From Anodontia alba (taxonomy: Eukaryota > Mollusca > Bivalvia > Lucinida > Lucinidae): a stretch of DNA of 64,000 bases. Position numbers and translations under genes: made by a program. The notes beneath the pieces were generated by a model. It ran no database searches and was not told where the DNA came from. It was given only the letters and a program-made list of their open reading frames with translations. The stretch lies in contig OZ024828.1 of NCBI GenBank assembly GCA_964016985.1, forward strand, positions 77,521,869 through 77,585,868, given 5' to 3'. Each line of letters opens with the position of its first letter. Position 1 is the stretch's first letter. Shown in pieces: positions 1-10,760 of the stretch.

Positions 1-27
1 GGAAACATTTGTATATTTGGAACCTTT

Positions 28-92
28 GCGGACAGTGAATGCCCGGATCAGACTGCGCGGATGCGCAGTCTGATCTGGACATTCACTGTCCG
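28..92. repeat. Hairpin, family B-type core
   Basis: A near-perfect inverted repeat: GCGGACAGTGAATG on the left returns as CATTCACTGTCCGC on the right, around an inner GATCAGACTGCGC / GCGCAGTCTGATC stem. The same core recurs throughout the window in B and R elements. Confidence 0.7.
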
Positions 93-103
93 CTTAAAGA
101 ATC

Positions 104-530
104 ATTATTGCATAAAAATGCAGTGTCGCCGTGCATTAACCGGCAAAAAGCCGTGTATTAACAAAGCAATTCACGCGCAGTTAATGCACGGCTACGCGAC
201 TTTCAATATGATCGTACCGGGGCCACAGATTTGCTGCCGTTACGAGATGTGTAATGCCCGGCCCTAGAATGAGTACAGTCCGTGCTAATTGCGTTCGCGA
301 GACATCGGTGAAAAGGCGAAACAAAATAGTGCAATAAATAACGCGAATTGTAACAAATGTGTTCAGTTTTTATGCAATAATATCGATCGAACATGGTTTT
401 TCAATGCATTAACATTCGCCAGGTCCCTAGGGAGGTGTTGAAAACCGCGGCCTCCGGCCTCGGTTTTCAACACCTCCCTCGGGACCTGGCGAATAATAAT
501 GCATGAAAAACGATGTTTGATCCCTATAGC
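104..530 (-). mobile_element. Foldback element, family F, copy 1
   Basis: A body bounded by ATTATTGCATAAAAA (104) and its inverse TTTTTATGCAATAAT (about 370-384), followed by a strong hairpin (about 390-520) with arms reading GCCAGGTCCC and GGGACCTGGC around GGTGTTGAAAACCG. The same hairpin-plus-body order, inverted, occurs at 40561-40993 and in truncated form at 4672-4990, which defines one element of about 430 bp. No coding capacity; short frames inside are chance. Confidence 0.7.
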
Positions 531-540
531 AAAGAACCGT

Positions 541-1360
541 ATCAGATTCTGTGGCTTCGCTGGCATGTCTGGATCTTTACTGCTTGCCATAAACGTTGTA
601 TGTTATATTGTATGTTATATTTTGTTTTGGGGAGGAACTTATCAAATGTTGTGAGAACTTGTGGTCCAACCCACTTGCTTTACGATTATTTGGGAATAAA
701 ATATGATTAAACTAAAACTGTTTCCATATGCCCCTGAGGCTCATTTTTCTTGGTTCGGCCCATAAGAAATACCCATGTACAGTTTCAACACTGCTCTTAT
801 CCAAATTTGAAGATTTTTATTATAACATAAGACGATATAATTTTGTTTTTCGCTCGCATGCGTTTTCAGTTTGGTATCAAAGAGCAGATTAGGAAGATGT
901 TATAACTGCTGAGATAAATACGAATAATCGTACGAGTCAAACTGGTGTTTATCAACAAAGACACATATTTTATGAAAATACCTTAATATATATAAATCTA
1001 TATAGTTATTTTATTTTTTTTAAATGCATTTTCATCCAAGTTATGGAAAAAGAAAATTATACAAAATATCCTTCTTTAAAAACTCAAGCTGATTCTCGGA
1101 TGAATAAACTCACGACTAAAATTGTCCAAAATGCATTTCTGATACAATAGTTAAAAATATAAATTTATAACGGAAAAAATGTATGGAAATAGCAAAACAT
1201 AATTGTTTTGTAGTTCATCTTCGAAATTTCACATGTAATGAGGTAAAAAAAAAATGCACGTCAAAATAAAGAACTGGAGTCTTTTAATCTATATACCATA
1301 TAGTTTGTTATGCGGCCGCAACTGATTTGTACCCTTGAGAGTTACCCGTATGTAGAGCGA
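541..1360. other. AT-rich stretch, nothing recognised
   Basis: No long frame, RNA gene or repeat shared with the rest of the window was recognised. A palindromic TGACGTCA octamer lies just beyond, at 1361-1368. Confidence 0.4.
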
Positions 1361-1369
1361 TGACGTCAT

Positions 1370-1925
1370 GCCATCTTTTCCGATAATCCCAATAAGAATG
1401 AATTTTATTTTTGTGGATTTTATGTTACGTTTGTGAATGATTCCAGTGTTTACACACGATAAAATCCGCAAAGATAATAATGCATTCCTTATAATTCCAA
1501 ATTTGTCATCAAAATGTTACAAATATTGCCAAAAATGTCACTTAGTGAGACGGCGGAAGGATAATAGATCCAAATGATTCCTGCTCTGGACCCAGTTGTT
1601 CAAAACGTCGTTAGCTTAACGAGCTCGTTAGTGGTCAAAATGTTAACTGTCCTAGTAAGTACAATAACTAATTCACAACTATTTTTGCTGAAAAAAAATG
1701 TGAGTAGCTTTTGCAAATGCAAAAGCTACTCACATTTTTTCAGCAAAAATCTTAGCATGTATGCCATATTTGATGATCAAAATTTTAACGATACGTTAAC
1801 TAATGACATCGTTAGTTTTTAACAACTGGGCCCTGGACTTTATTGAAATGTAAAACTATTCATTCAACCAATCAAATTGTGTAAAATGTGTATAAAGATG
1901 AAGAGTTGGAATTATACACTTACAA
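1370..1925 (+). repeat. Interspersed repeat Q, split by a G element
   Basis: The flanks (about 1430-1586 and 1836-1925) align with the uninterrupted copy at 23816-24185. Shared words include ATTCCTTATAATT, GTCATCAAA, GGCGGAAGGA and GTGTATAAAGATGAAGAGTT. The interval 1587-1835 is absent from the other copy. Confidence 0.65.
1587..1835 (+). mobile_element. Foldback element, family G, copy 1
   Basis: Terminal inverted repeats GGRCCCAGTTGTT / AACAACTGGGCCC. The inner arms carry TTAACGAGCTCGTTAG and CGATACGTTAACTAATG. The centre is a perfect hairpin with TGTGAGTAGCTTTTGCA arms. It lies inside repeat Q. Other copies are at 15968-16333 and 43895-44102. Confidence 0.75.
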
Positions 1926-1963
1926 TTTCATCACTGGCATGTCTATTGGACAATATATGTTCC

Positions 1964-2241
1964 CATTACGAAAACACGCCAATTCAAACATACTGAAAAT
2001 TTTACCACCGAAAAATTGAAAATTTTCCGATAAAAATTCTGATATTTTTCATATTTCTGCTCAAAATATAGATTGCAGGTACTCGTTAGAATCGCCTCGG
2101 CGAGGCGGTTCTAACAAGTACCCACAATCTATGTTTTTGAGCAGAAATAAGAAAAATATATATACCCTTGTAAACCCCAGTTTTACTATATAAAAGTAGG
2201 GTTTAAGGAGGTCAACATTATATAGGCATGTTTTCGTGATG
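1964..2241 (-). mobile_element. Family A element, full length
   Basis: It begins CATTACGAAAACACGCC and ends with the inverse GCATGTTTTCGTGATG. The central hairpin is built from the GTACTCGTTAGAACCGCCTC module (one arm here reads GAATCG). One arm carries TAAACCCCAGTTTTA and its complement as a second hairpin. About 278 bp. Confidence 0.85.
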
Positions 2242-2514
2242 CTATCAATGTAAATATGTTGATATCAATGCACTGAAATCTATTTAATATTAAGAAATGC
2301 CAAGACTACTTTATATTATTTGTTGTTATAATACTGAATGCTGTTGGTTACCAAATAAAAGATTATGAATGTCTGTTTACTAAATTTATCATACTACGAT
2401 TCGAAGTCCACTGGTTTTCAAAAATTTGAATACTGTATTAACGCTAACTATTGGGACAGCCAGGCCAGATCTAATCATAATCTACACTGTTTACCATTCG
2501 TCCAGCAGTCTTTA

Positions 2515-2796
2515 CATCACGAAAATAAGTCTATATAATTTTGCCCCCGTTAAACCTCACTTTCATATAGTAAAACTGGCATTTACAGGGGTATACATTA
2601 TTTTTCTTACTTCTGCTCAAAACATAAATTATGGGTACTCGTTAGAACCGTCTCGAACCGGTGAGGCGGTTCTAACGAGTATCCACAATCTATGTTTCGA
2701 GCAGAAATATGAAAAATATCAGATTTTTTATCTAAAAACTTTCAGGTTTTGGTGATGAAATTTTCAATATATTTGAATAGACGTGTTTTCGTAATG
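2515..2796 (+). mobile_element. Family A element, full length
   Basis: CATCACGAAAATA start, central GAACCG hairpin arms flanked by TACTCGTTAG and CTAACGAGTA, and ACGTGTTTTCGTAATG end. The open frame across it is a translation of the repeat, not a gene. Confidence 0.85.
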
Positions 2797-2820
2797 CACA
2801 CATCTACAGGTGGTACTATA

Positions 2821-2967
2821 GACGTTTTCAAAGTTTAGGACATAAAGGTGAGGGTTCAAAGTGCCCCAATATTTAGAGTTAACACGATAAGACAGACCTG
2901 AGCAAACAGCGTAGACCCAGATCAGACGCCGCGTCTACACTGTTTGCCACTCATCCTAAGTCTTTAG
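2821..2967 (+). repeat. Family C hairpin element
   Basis: GCAAACAGCGTAGACCCAG and the inverse GTCTACACTGTTTGCC enclose a shortened ACGCCGCGT loop. The flank CAATATTTAG...GACAGACCTGAG matches family C copies at 7224, 26567 and 62185. Confidence 0.6.
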
Positions 2968-3021
2968 GTTGTAAAATGAACTTGTTTGAAATGCAAGGAA
3001 CTCATTGAACTGGATACACTC

Positions 3022-3395
3022 GATAGATTTTCCGCCATTTTTACAAGGGAGACGATTCTTGTGACTTTCTGTTTGCTTTCTTGCATACCAAGACCCTTTT
3101 GAATTGCATTCCCTTAAAAGTAGACCCCTTTTACAGATGGGAGAAAACTCCTTTTTCAGATGGGAGAAAAACAATGGCCTCTGTTGCAATTCGTCTAGTA
3201 AAATGGTAGGAGTCCTGGAAACATGATACACAACGTAGATTCTCCGCCATTATTTTTGAGAATTTTTGTGACTTCCTGTTTGCTTCCTTACGCATTAAGT
3301 CCCTTCTGAAAAGCGTTTTACCCTAAAAGGAAATAATTCTTTTCTTTTAGATTAGACCGCCTTTAGAAGGGAGATAAAAACAAGTTGACATTATT
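3022..3395 (+). repeat. Two degenerate family L copies in tandem
   Basis: Both halves read AGATT(T/C)TCCGCCATT, then TTGTGACTT(T/C)CTGTTTGCTT, then CCTTCTGAAAAG-like and TAAAAGGAA-like blocks. They align with each other at a spacing of about 205 bp and with the hairpin copies at 36506 and 55387. Confidence 0.6.
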
Positions 3396-3540
3396 GTGTA
3401 TTCATTTCCCGTAAGGTGCTCCAATATTTAGTAACGACCATAGGAGAAACACTCATAACGCACATACGTATGTGCGTAACATGCGTAAGAAACATTTTTA
3501 CAATAAAGTGACATTAACATACAATATTTGATTCTTTACC

Positions 3541-3613
3541 ATAGAGGCTGCTCTTGAAAGAAAGAATTTGCTCCCTCTGGGAGCAAATTCTTTCCTTCAA
3601 GAGTAGCCCCTAA
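3541..3613. repeat. Family L palindrome
   Basis: AGAGGCTGCTCTTGAAAG(A) followed by AAGAATTTGCTCCC and its inverse GGGAGCAAATTCTTTCC(T)TCAAGAG. The stem is about 30 bp. Similar hairpins lie at 18466, 36560 and 55440. Confidence 0.75.
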
Positions 3614-3734
3614 TTTTGAAGCGTTTCCAGGCTTAATTTTCTAAAGAATTTTGCTTGATGTGCGTAAAAATGATTCTGTTCTCGCTGTGTCACTGACTAC
3701 GGTACAATATACGAGCCACTACATGATAAAATGG

Positions 3735-3905
3735 TATTTATCGCATATGCGGACATGAAAGTCTCAGATCAGCCGCGCATTTTCTCAGTCTGACCAGGGC
3801 ATTCGTTGTCCGCTTACAGAATCAACTGATACTGTGAAAAAGAAAGCCCTGTGCAGATGCACAGACTGATTTGTGCATTGGTTCACCATTCGCTTACACT
3901 ATAAG
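3735..3905. repeat. B-type repeat, diverged
   Basis: CGCATATGCGGACA, CTCAGATCAGCCGCGCATTTT and TTGTCCGCTTACAGAATCA match 26345-26535 and the hairpin at 28-92. Confidence 0.5.
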
Positions 3906-4521
3906 GGCCAATTTCTCTTGCTTTTTCTCATATGAGCCTCTTCGTGAAAACTGTACCTTATAACAGATGTGTCCAGCGAACACCAAGGACGTTTTGATTA
4001 GGATCTAAACTTTTTCCATGCAGCCAGCACTTTTAGACTCGTCAACAGGTATTGAAATGGACATGTTCGATTGCAAGCAAAGTATGAATTTTTACATTTT
4101 TCATTTTTTTTTCTAACGGTTTAATATGTTTGGCATATTTTGTTTTCAATTTGTACCATGTAACATACAGTGATCACATACTGGCACACCCGAGACTGAC
4201 TCCCAACTGTCGATAATCGTTATAAAGAAATAAAATAGGATGTCACTGGACTTAGTCTGTAAATTCACAAAGACTGTTGAAACTTTGAAAAACTGATTTT
4301 TTTAAACAATTTAAAAAAGAATGTTACTTGCTACAAATAGATCGGTTCTAACATAGATATTCTGTCGCAAAATGCATGTGGTTGTTAACCACACTATGGT
4401 TTGTAAGTTTGTTTCCGTCTTAAATTGCACAGTGGTGAGTCAGTTCTAAGACTAATGACGTCTCCCTTCCCAATCTGTGTCAGAAGGTAGGCGCTTGACT
4501 ATCAACGATCGTGGTCCTGTT
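3906..4521. other. No gene seen
   Basis: AT-rich sequence with no long frame and no motif shared with the repeat families defined elsewhere in the window. Confidence 0.4.
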
Positions 4522-4664
4522 CATTACGAAAACACGCCTTTTCAAATATGTAGAAAATTTCACCTGCAAAAACTGAAATTTTTCAGATAAATAAACTCTG
4601 ATATTTTTCATATTTCTGCTCAAAACATAGATTGTGGGTACTCGTTAGAACCGCCTCGTCTCGG
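4522..4664 (-). mobile_element. Family A element, half copy
   Basis: CATTACGAAAACACGCCTT through the central GTACTCGTTAGAACCGCCTC, after which the second arm is missing. It abuts a truncated family F copy. Confidence 0.75.
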
Positions 4665-4671
4665 CCAGCGT

Positions 4672-4990
4672 CTATATAAACCTCCCTAGGGACCTAGCGA
4701 ATGTTAATGCATTGAAAAACCATGTTCGATCGCTATATTGCAAAAAAAAACACTGAAAACATTTGCTACAATTCGCGTTATTTCTTGCACTATTTTGTTT
4801 CACCTTTTCATCGATGTCTCGCAAACGCAATTTCCACGGACTGTGCTCGTTCTAAGGCCGGGCATTACACATCTCGTAACGGCAGCAAATCTGTGGCCCC
4901 GATACGATCACATTGAAAGTTGCGTAGCCGTGCATTAACAGCACGTGAATTGCTTTGTTAATACACGGCTTTTCGCCGGTTAATGCAGGT
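4672..4990 (+). mobile_element. Family F element, truncated copy 2
   Basis: It begins inside the F hairpin (CCTCCCTAGGGACCT) and continues through GAAAAACCATGTTCGATCGC, CGTAACGGCAGCAAATCTGT and TTTTCGCCGGTTAATGCA in the same order as 40640-40965. Only one hairpin arm remains. Confidence 0.7.
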
Positions 4991-4999
4991 TGGTCTGAT

Positions 5000-5139
5000 T
5001 TCCACTGTTTGCCATTCTGTTACTGATTTTTTTACTGAAACCCCTGTTTGCGACGATGAATTTGTCCAAATTCAGACATGAAAGAGTCAATGAAAAAAAA
5101 AAAAAAAAAGGGGGGGGGGGGGGGGGGTGAAAGGGTTAA
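5000..5139 (-). mobile_element. P2-type (piggyBac-like) fragment
   Basis: The right end reads GTGAAAGGGTTAA (TTAA at 5136-5139) and the interior has CACTGTTTGCCATTCTGT and GTCCAAATTCAGACATG, as in the full P2 copy at 13273-13479. Confidence 0.5.
5093..5127 (+). repeat. A17-G18 homopolymer junction
   Basis: Seventeen A residues are followed directly by eighteen G residues inside the P2 fragment. A run this long is prone to sequencing error and quadruplex formation. Confidence 0.9.
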
Positions 5140-5261
5140 CTGTTTGAACATTCTATATGAAAGCGGCAGAATGTACCTTTGAAAGAAGCAACACCAAATA
5201 TAATAATCCTGAACAATAAGGGTACATTCAAGTGCCTGAAAACGCAGCGGTAGCAACACAT

Positions 5262-5437
5262 TTAACCCTTTCAACCCTAATCGAATTTCTGAAGCACTCT
5301 TCAACCTCTGAATTTTGACACATCTATTGTTGTAACTAAAGATTTAAGTAAAAAAAAATAATAGCATAATGGCAAACAGTGTAGATCATGATGCGTCGGC
5401 TCCTTACGAACCATCTCATCTGGATCTGCAGAAGTAA
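5262..5437 (+). mobile_element. P2-like fragment
   Basis: It starts TTAACCCTTTCAACCC and carries the hairpin remnant GGCAAACAGTGTAGATC ... CATCTGGATCTGCAG at 5370-5438. The right terminus was not found. Confidence 0.4.
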
Positions 5438-5439
5438 AA

Positions 5440-6400
5440 TGCAATCACAGCACATACATCAGCATAGATCCATTAGGTACTAAATCAATAAATAACAAAC
5501 ATACCAAATGATAATTCAATCATCATAACAGTAACTGCAATGTACCAAAACCTGCTGCTGCACTAATGTAAACAATACCCCACCTACCTCTGCCTGTGGC
5601 TAATTTTAAACAAAAAAGTGCTGTTTTCAACAGATTATCGACAGACTATCCTTAACTCCAGGACTGTTCACTGCCCTGTAACAGTAGGAAATTTGACAAA
5701 GCACCTACAGAATATAACTTACATCCAGAAATAAATACCTGTATACCACATTGGTTTCACGATAAAATTCGCGGAATAGCATGCTACAGTTTATGATAGG
5801 GTAAAACCTGATACCACGCATAATTCAACAGTTTGTATTTTATATACGCAATTTTAATAATGAGGTCATGTGACCTCAAGAAAAGTCTTTTTCTTCAATG
5901 TTAACAATAACTAAGAAGCATAAAATTTCAGGGTTTTTAGCCAAAATATGCAGCAACAAGTATTTTTAGACTGGTTTCTAGTCATACACATAATTATTGA
6001 CAGGTTTCACAAGTGCGAAATTGTGGAATGCACCTTATACAAGGTTTGGCTTCAAAACATATTGTTTTGAAAAAACTTAAGGGTAGAGCTTTTAGAATAT
6101 TGAGTGGACGAAGTAAACATTAACATATCGATGTTTTCTAATAAAACGGGAAAAGCTTGCCCATTTTATGCGGCCACTGTACGATGCATCACGTTGATTA
6201 CACTTGTTTAACTATTGTTCAAAAATATGCATATGTACTATTCTCATTTTTTTGCATACCGGATAAGGATTTCTGCAAATTACACCGGTGCTAGCTTATC
6301 TCACACATCCTTATCCGTCCCTTGGGAAAGCTAAAAATCGAGAAGTTTTACGTGTTTCATATACACTGGTTGTATAGGATGTCACGTTACGCCATCGTTA
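5440..6400. other. No gene seen
   Basis: About 1 kb of low-complexity AT-rich sequence without a long frame, foldback or recognised repeat. Confidence 0.4.
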
Positions 6401-6404
6401 AGGT

Positions 6405-6430
6405 TGACGTCACTTAACATAATGACGTCA
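6405..6430. promoter_or_regulatory. Paired TGACGTCA (CRE-like) octamers
   Basis: TGACGTCACTTAA occurs twice in direct repeat, with octamers at 6405-6412 and 6423-6430, 18 bp start to start. TGACGTCA is the full palindromic cAMP-response/ATF site. No promoter or gene was recognised beside it, so function is inference. Confidence 0.35.
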
Positions 6431-7060
6431 CTTAACGCCATGGTATTGTCATCACAATATGGCGGACGTCTGGAATCGAAATGACTACATTATCAAAAAC
6501 TCACTTTCAGAAATGAAATGTATGCAAGAAAAAGAATCTGTCATGGGTGTGAGGGTCGACAGAAAAACCCGTCCCTCGGGATCCCAGTATGGCATCACTC
6601 GACAAGCCTCGTGATTCCAGACAGTAACCCTCGGGACGGATTTAGCTATCTTCACCTGACACCTATAATAGATTCTTATAATACATTAATAAACCGTGAT
6701 TTTGAATGATTTCAAATGATTTAGTACGTTCATTGCTGTTGTTTGTTTGCTTCTTTTTTAAATATCTACGTTTCCGACCTCAGGCTACCATAGTAAAACA
6801 AATAATCTCATTATTACTTAATGAAAGTACCAGTTGTGTCACCAGACCGTGATGGAAATGACCAAACAATGCCGGCAGTCATTTTTACCCGAAATATAGC
6901 AACACGGATATTGGACGACAAAGATTATTATCATTTATTTTTTAAATCTTGTTGAATTTCGTTCGTGATCGATCTTATTTTGTCTACATTCCTTCCAATA
7001 TTGTCTCTTTATCAACAAACATATCGTGCTATTATACAAAATGACTTTAGTTACCGATAA
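6431..7060. other. No gene seen; weak hairpin
   Basis: A 63-codon frame at 6518-6709 overlaps an inverted repeat (CCGTCCCTCGGG and later CCCTCGGGACGG) and matches no known family. The remainder is AT-rich. Confidence 0.35.
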
Positions 7061-7223
7061 AATTACGAAAACACGCCTATTCAAATATATAGAAAATTTT
7101 ACCTCCAAAAAACCTAAACTTTTCAGATAAAAACTCCAATATTTTTTCATATTTCTGCTCAAAACATAGATTGTGGGTACCCGTTAGAACCGCTCAAAAT
7201 TATATAGGTGTGTTTTCGTGATG
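7061..7223 (-). mobile_element. Family A element, internal deletion
   Basis: It begins ATTACGAAAACACGCCTATT and ends GTGTGTTTTCGTGATG. The sequence jumps from TACCCGTTAGAACCGC straight to TCAAAATTATATAGG, losing half of the central hairpin and most of the second arm. Confidence 0.8.
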
Positions 7224-7396
7224 TGTTCCTAAGTATTGGGATAAACAGGCCTGAGCAAACAGTGCCTCAAAACGTGGCCTACATTGTTTGTTACTTATCC
7301 AGCAATATTTTGGACACATCAACAGGTAAGAAAATGGACTACTCCATATTTTAGGGCAAGCATGGTAAGGAATGAAGATGTCCCAATACGTAGGGT
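7224..7396 (-). repeat. Family C element, degenerate hairpin
   Basis: AACAGGCCTGAGCAAACAGTG, TGTTTGTTACTTATCCAG and the right end CGTAGGGTAAATACGG match 62185-62392 in order. It directly abuts the A element to its left. Confidence 0.6.
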
Positions 7397-7456
7397 AAAT
7401 ACGGTTCTTTTGCTAATATTCGTGCCTTTCATAAGAACGACCTAATGTTGTTCTAC

Positions 7457-7470
<14 letters not shown>

Positions 7471-7489
<19 letters not shown>

Positions 7490-7495
7490 TTTTTT
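7471..7495 (+). repeat. Poly-T tract
   Basis: Uninterrupted run of T. Confidence 0.9.
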
Positions 7496-7668
7496 GCTCA
7501 TTTTTGATGTTTGTGTTTCTGTATAAACGAAAATCCATGCATGCACTAATTCCTGATCCCGCAGCTCCCATTATAGGTGATTCGAACTCACAGACCGCCC
7601 CGTAATGGCTACCATTGTGTATTTGCTCGTCACGGCAAAATCGTGCGAATGGCTAATGGTTTATATAT

Positions 7669-7818
7669 TTATACCCATTTATGCTGAGCGTCTCATAAAA
7701 GGCGCCTGATCAGGCTCTGCATTTTTTGCATTCAATACAGGAATTTCTATAAAACATGGCAATAAAAGAAATAAACACACGCCCCTTCTATTGAAAATGG
7801 ACCGGTCCTAAGAGTTAA
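7669..7818 (+). mobile_element. P5 (piggyBac-like) element, diverged
   Basis: Left end TACCCATTTATGC (TTAA decayed to TATA). Interior CTGATCAGGCTCTGCA and GAATTTCTATAAAACATG. Right end GGACCGGTCCTAAGAGTTAA (TTAA 7815-7818). The same order is seen at 53611-53801. Confidence 0.6.
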
Positions 7819-8058
7819 CCTAGAAAAGTCCCTTCGCCATAAATGAATTTCGGTACATGTATAAAATCCTTAAATCGTTCTTATGCACGTTCAGAGAGAC
7901 TCCATAAATATCATTGGGTCTCCCAACATGCTTGAAGAGACTATTTCGTTTCTTGGTACATGTACTTCCAAAGATTATGATTGGAAATTGTGATTTAAAT
8001 CAAATCGGTGCTTTGTGAGACCTGTTACAGAACCATGTCGTTGTTGTTTTGTGTTAAT

Positions 8059-8059
<1 letters not shown>

Positions 8060-8108
<49 letters not shown>

Positions 8109-8126
8109 TGCGTGTGTGTGTTTGTG
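8060..8126 (+). repeat. (CT)n(GT)n microsatellite
   Basis: A CT run followed by a GT run with one CG interruption. Confidence 0.95.
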
Positions 8127-8334
8127 TTTTTTTTACATTATAGGCATTTGACGTAACCAAAGAGTACAGAAGGGTCTAGGATGAGCCACAATCATAGCTT
8201 ACTAACGTTATCAAAAAGGAAGAGCAAATAAACCATGACAGAAAATACCCAGACAAGCAAAGCAACCAGCTCACCCTGTTTCAACAATTTGATTTCAATG
8301 CTAGACAGGATCCTCCACACAACAATAAGACAAC

Positions 8335-8605
8335 CATCACGAAAACACGCCTATATAGTTTTGACCCCCTTAAACCCCATTTTTATACGGTAAAACTGGG
8401 TTTACAGGGGTATACATTAATTTTCTTATTTCTGCTCAAAAACATTGGTTGTTGGTACTCGTTAGAACCGCCTCAGCGTGGCGGTTCTGAGTACCCGCAA
8501 TCTATGTTTTGAGCAGCAATTTACAACAAAATCAAAGTTTTTTTTTTATCTGAAAATTTTCAGGGTTTTTTTTCTATATATTTGAATATGGGTGTTTTCG
8601 TAATG
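8335..8605 (+). mobile_element. Family A element, full length
   Basis: CATCACGAAAACACGCCTAT start and GGGTGTTTTCGTAATG end. The central hairpin is slightly eroded (GTTCTGAGTACCCGC on the right arm). Confidence 0.85.
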
Positions 8606-8684
8606 GACAGGAACAAGAAAAACATGAAACAAACACCGCAGCAAGCAGCCTCAAGGTCACACAAAGAACAAACATTACTGGCTA

Positions 8685-8905
8685 CGAGGTTATAAATCTT
8701 TTCAGCTGAGCATGAAATTTGTCTTGCTAGTAAATCTCTAATCACAACAATTGCAACTTCTTTCTTGCTAAACATAGCTTAGCATGAAAATTTTCCTGCC
8801 AAGAAATATGAAGTTGCTAACTATTGTTGGCATTTTCATATTTTATTGGCAGAGACTATTTTGTGCTCAGCTGAGTTGAACATGAAAACAGTTTTATAAC
8901 CTCAG
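8685..8905. mobile_element. Foldback element, family S, copy 1
   Basis: Ends CGAGGTTATAAA and GTTTTATAACCTCAG are inverted. The inside repeats CAGCTGAGCATGAAA and TTTCATATTTTATTGGCAGAG. The second copy at 32887-33104 has the same ends and interior. Confidence 0.65.
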
Positions 8906-9110
8906 TACCAGAACACCTCCTTAGAACGTAGTAAAACCTACCAAAATGTTTAAATCCTGGTACCAAATCTTCACACTAGAATTAGCTATTGTAAAAAACC
9001 AAAACGATTCTTCGGTTCGCATAGAGGATCCCAAACTCAATCAGCGAAACATCTACATCAAATTAAATCATTTTCATGCAATGAGAAGGAGGGCCCGTGG
9101 CCTTCGGTGA

Positions 9111-9391
9111 CATCACGAAAACATACCTATATAATTTTGACCCCCTTAAACCCCACTTTTATATAGAAGAACGTGGGGTTTACAGGGGTATACATTATTT
9201 TTCTTATTTCTGCTCAAAAATATTGATTGTGGGTACCCGTTAGAACCACCTCGGCGAGGCGGTTCTAACGAATACCCACAATCTATGTTTTGATCAGAAA
9301 TATGAAAAAAATGTCAGATTTTTTATCTGAAAACTTTCATTTTTTGGTGGAGAAATTTTCAATATATTTAAATAGGCGTGTTTTCGTAATG
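9111..9391 (+). mobile_element. Family A element, full length
   Basis: CATCACGAAAACATACCTAT to GGCGTGTTTTCGTAATG, about 281 bp, with central GAACCACCTCGGCGAGGC hairpin. Direct flanking repeats are not evident. Confidence 0.85.
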
Positions 9392-9658
9392 AGAGATAAT
9401 GAGCTAAAGAAAAGTACTAACTGAAAAGCATAGGTCCCGAACAAGGACATAACATTATTTATCAGCCTTCTAAAAAAGATTTAGCTCAGCACCTTCATAG
9501 GGGCTGAGACCAGACTCATCTGTCATGCAATTTAAAAGAATAGCACAGCTACCACCCATGGCTGTTTAAGAAACTAAGCATACAGCCTAACCCCTAAATT
9601 CTAGTTCATTACCAGTGGACCTGCACGTGTCAACATATCAATGCTACATATAGTTCAA

Positions 9659-9850
9659 AAATGACGCACACAAATTCAATGTCAGTGTCAGTGAGATTTT
9701 ATATAACCATATGACAAAAATGTACTTAGATTTCCAGTGTACATTTACATAATATATATATGACGCCTACAGATTCAATGTCAGTATCAGTGAGCTTTTA
9801 TGTAAACACATGACAACTGTACTTAAATTCTCGGTCAATGTCAGCGAATA
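9659..9850 (+). repeat. Two-copy tandem repeat, about 100 bp
   Basis: ATTCAATGTCAGTGTCAGTG ... ACATATGACAA-like blocks repeat as ATTCAATGTCAGTATCAGTG ... AACACATGACAA about 102 bp later, with a third partial TCAATGTCAGCGA. Confidence 0.6.
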
Positions 9851-9900
9851 ATGCTAAAGAAACAGCTGCAAGTGACTATAGGACAATCAAAACACTGAAG

Positions 9901-10233
9901 TACAGTCGACACTCGTTATCTCGAACTCGCTTATCTTGAATAACCGCATATCCCGAAGTAAAAATATGGTCCCTGTTTTCTACATGGAATTCTAACAACA
10001 GGTAGCAAAATAGTGTGGAAAAGAGGAGAAATTGCTCCAAAGGAGCAATTTCTCCTCTTTTCCACAATATTTTCATTGCATCTCTAACTTCAGGAGTCAA
10101 ATTTCATATTCATTTGCAAAATTTGGTTGCTCGATGTATTTTTTCCTCAATTCTCCAAATCTGATATGTCGAAGTACGGTTATCTCGATTTTAGAGAGTT
10201 CCTTGGACTTCGAGCTAACGAGAGTCGACTGTA
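9901..10233. mobile_element. Tigger/pogo-like MITE, family E
   Basis: TA|CAGTCGACACTCGTTATC at the left and the inverse AACGAGAGTCGACTG|TA at the right, with TA on both sides as expected for Tc1/mariner-pogo insertions. The centre is a perfect hairpin (GTGGAAAAGAGGAGAAATTG / inverse). It has no transposase. Confidence 0.8.
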
Positions 10234-10297
10234 CTTATGAGCAAATAGGGTAAACAGACTAACACCAACACACTTTACTTGTGTATTTCACTTTAAA

Positions 10298-10482
10298 TAC
10301 AGTTGATTCTCGTTATCTAAAACACTGTTTACTCAAACTAATGCTATAGATAAAGTATACTAAGGAAGAATGTGTTTAGTTTGCAATATGTTCTTTATAT
10401 TGCAACTTCTGTTATCTCAAAGTACTGTTATTTTAAACCAAAAAATCTAGTCTCTTCGAGTTTGAGATAGTGAGAACTATGA
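10298..10482. mobile_element. Diverged Tigger-like MITE
   Basis: TACAGTTGATTCTCGTTATC at the left and GAGATAGTGAGAACTAT at the right. The layout resembles family E but it is shorter and strongly diverged. Confidence 0.5.
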
Positions 10483-10644
10483 TATTTTTGCAGATACATG
10501 CATACGCGTTTCTTGCCAGATATCGCCACAGAAAAAAGATACGGAGCGTCAAACGTGTCTTAAGGTTTTAACATCCCCCTTCACCCCTCCCCCCACCATA
10601 CACACACAGACACACACAAACACACCATACTACTCCCACCCCAG

Positions 10645-10760
10645 CATTACGAAAACACGCCTATTCAAATATATTGAAAATTTTACCACCAAAAAATGAA
10701 AATTTTCAGATAAAAAAATTCTGATATTTTTTCGAATTTCCGCTCAAACATACATTGTGG
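10645..10760 (-). mobile_element. Family A element, half copy
   Basis: CATTACGAAAACACGCCTAT through CTCAAACATACATTGTGGG. It stops at the central hairpin. Confidence 0.75.

Noticed and set aside
7545..7620. tRNA-like B box (GAGTTCGAATC on the minus strand)
   Set aside because: The T arm pairs partly, but no A box at the right distance, anticodon arm or acceptor stem could be built.
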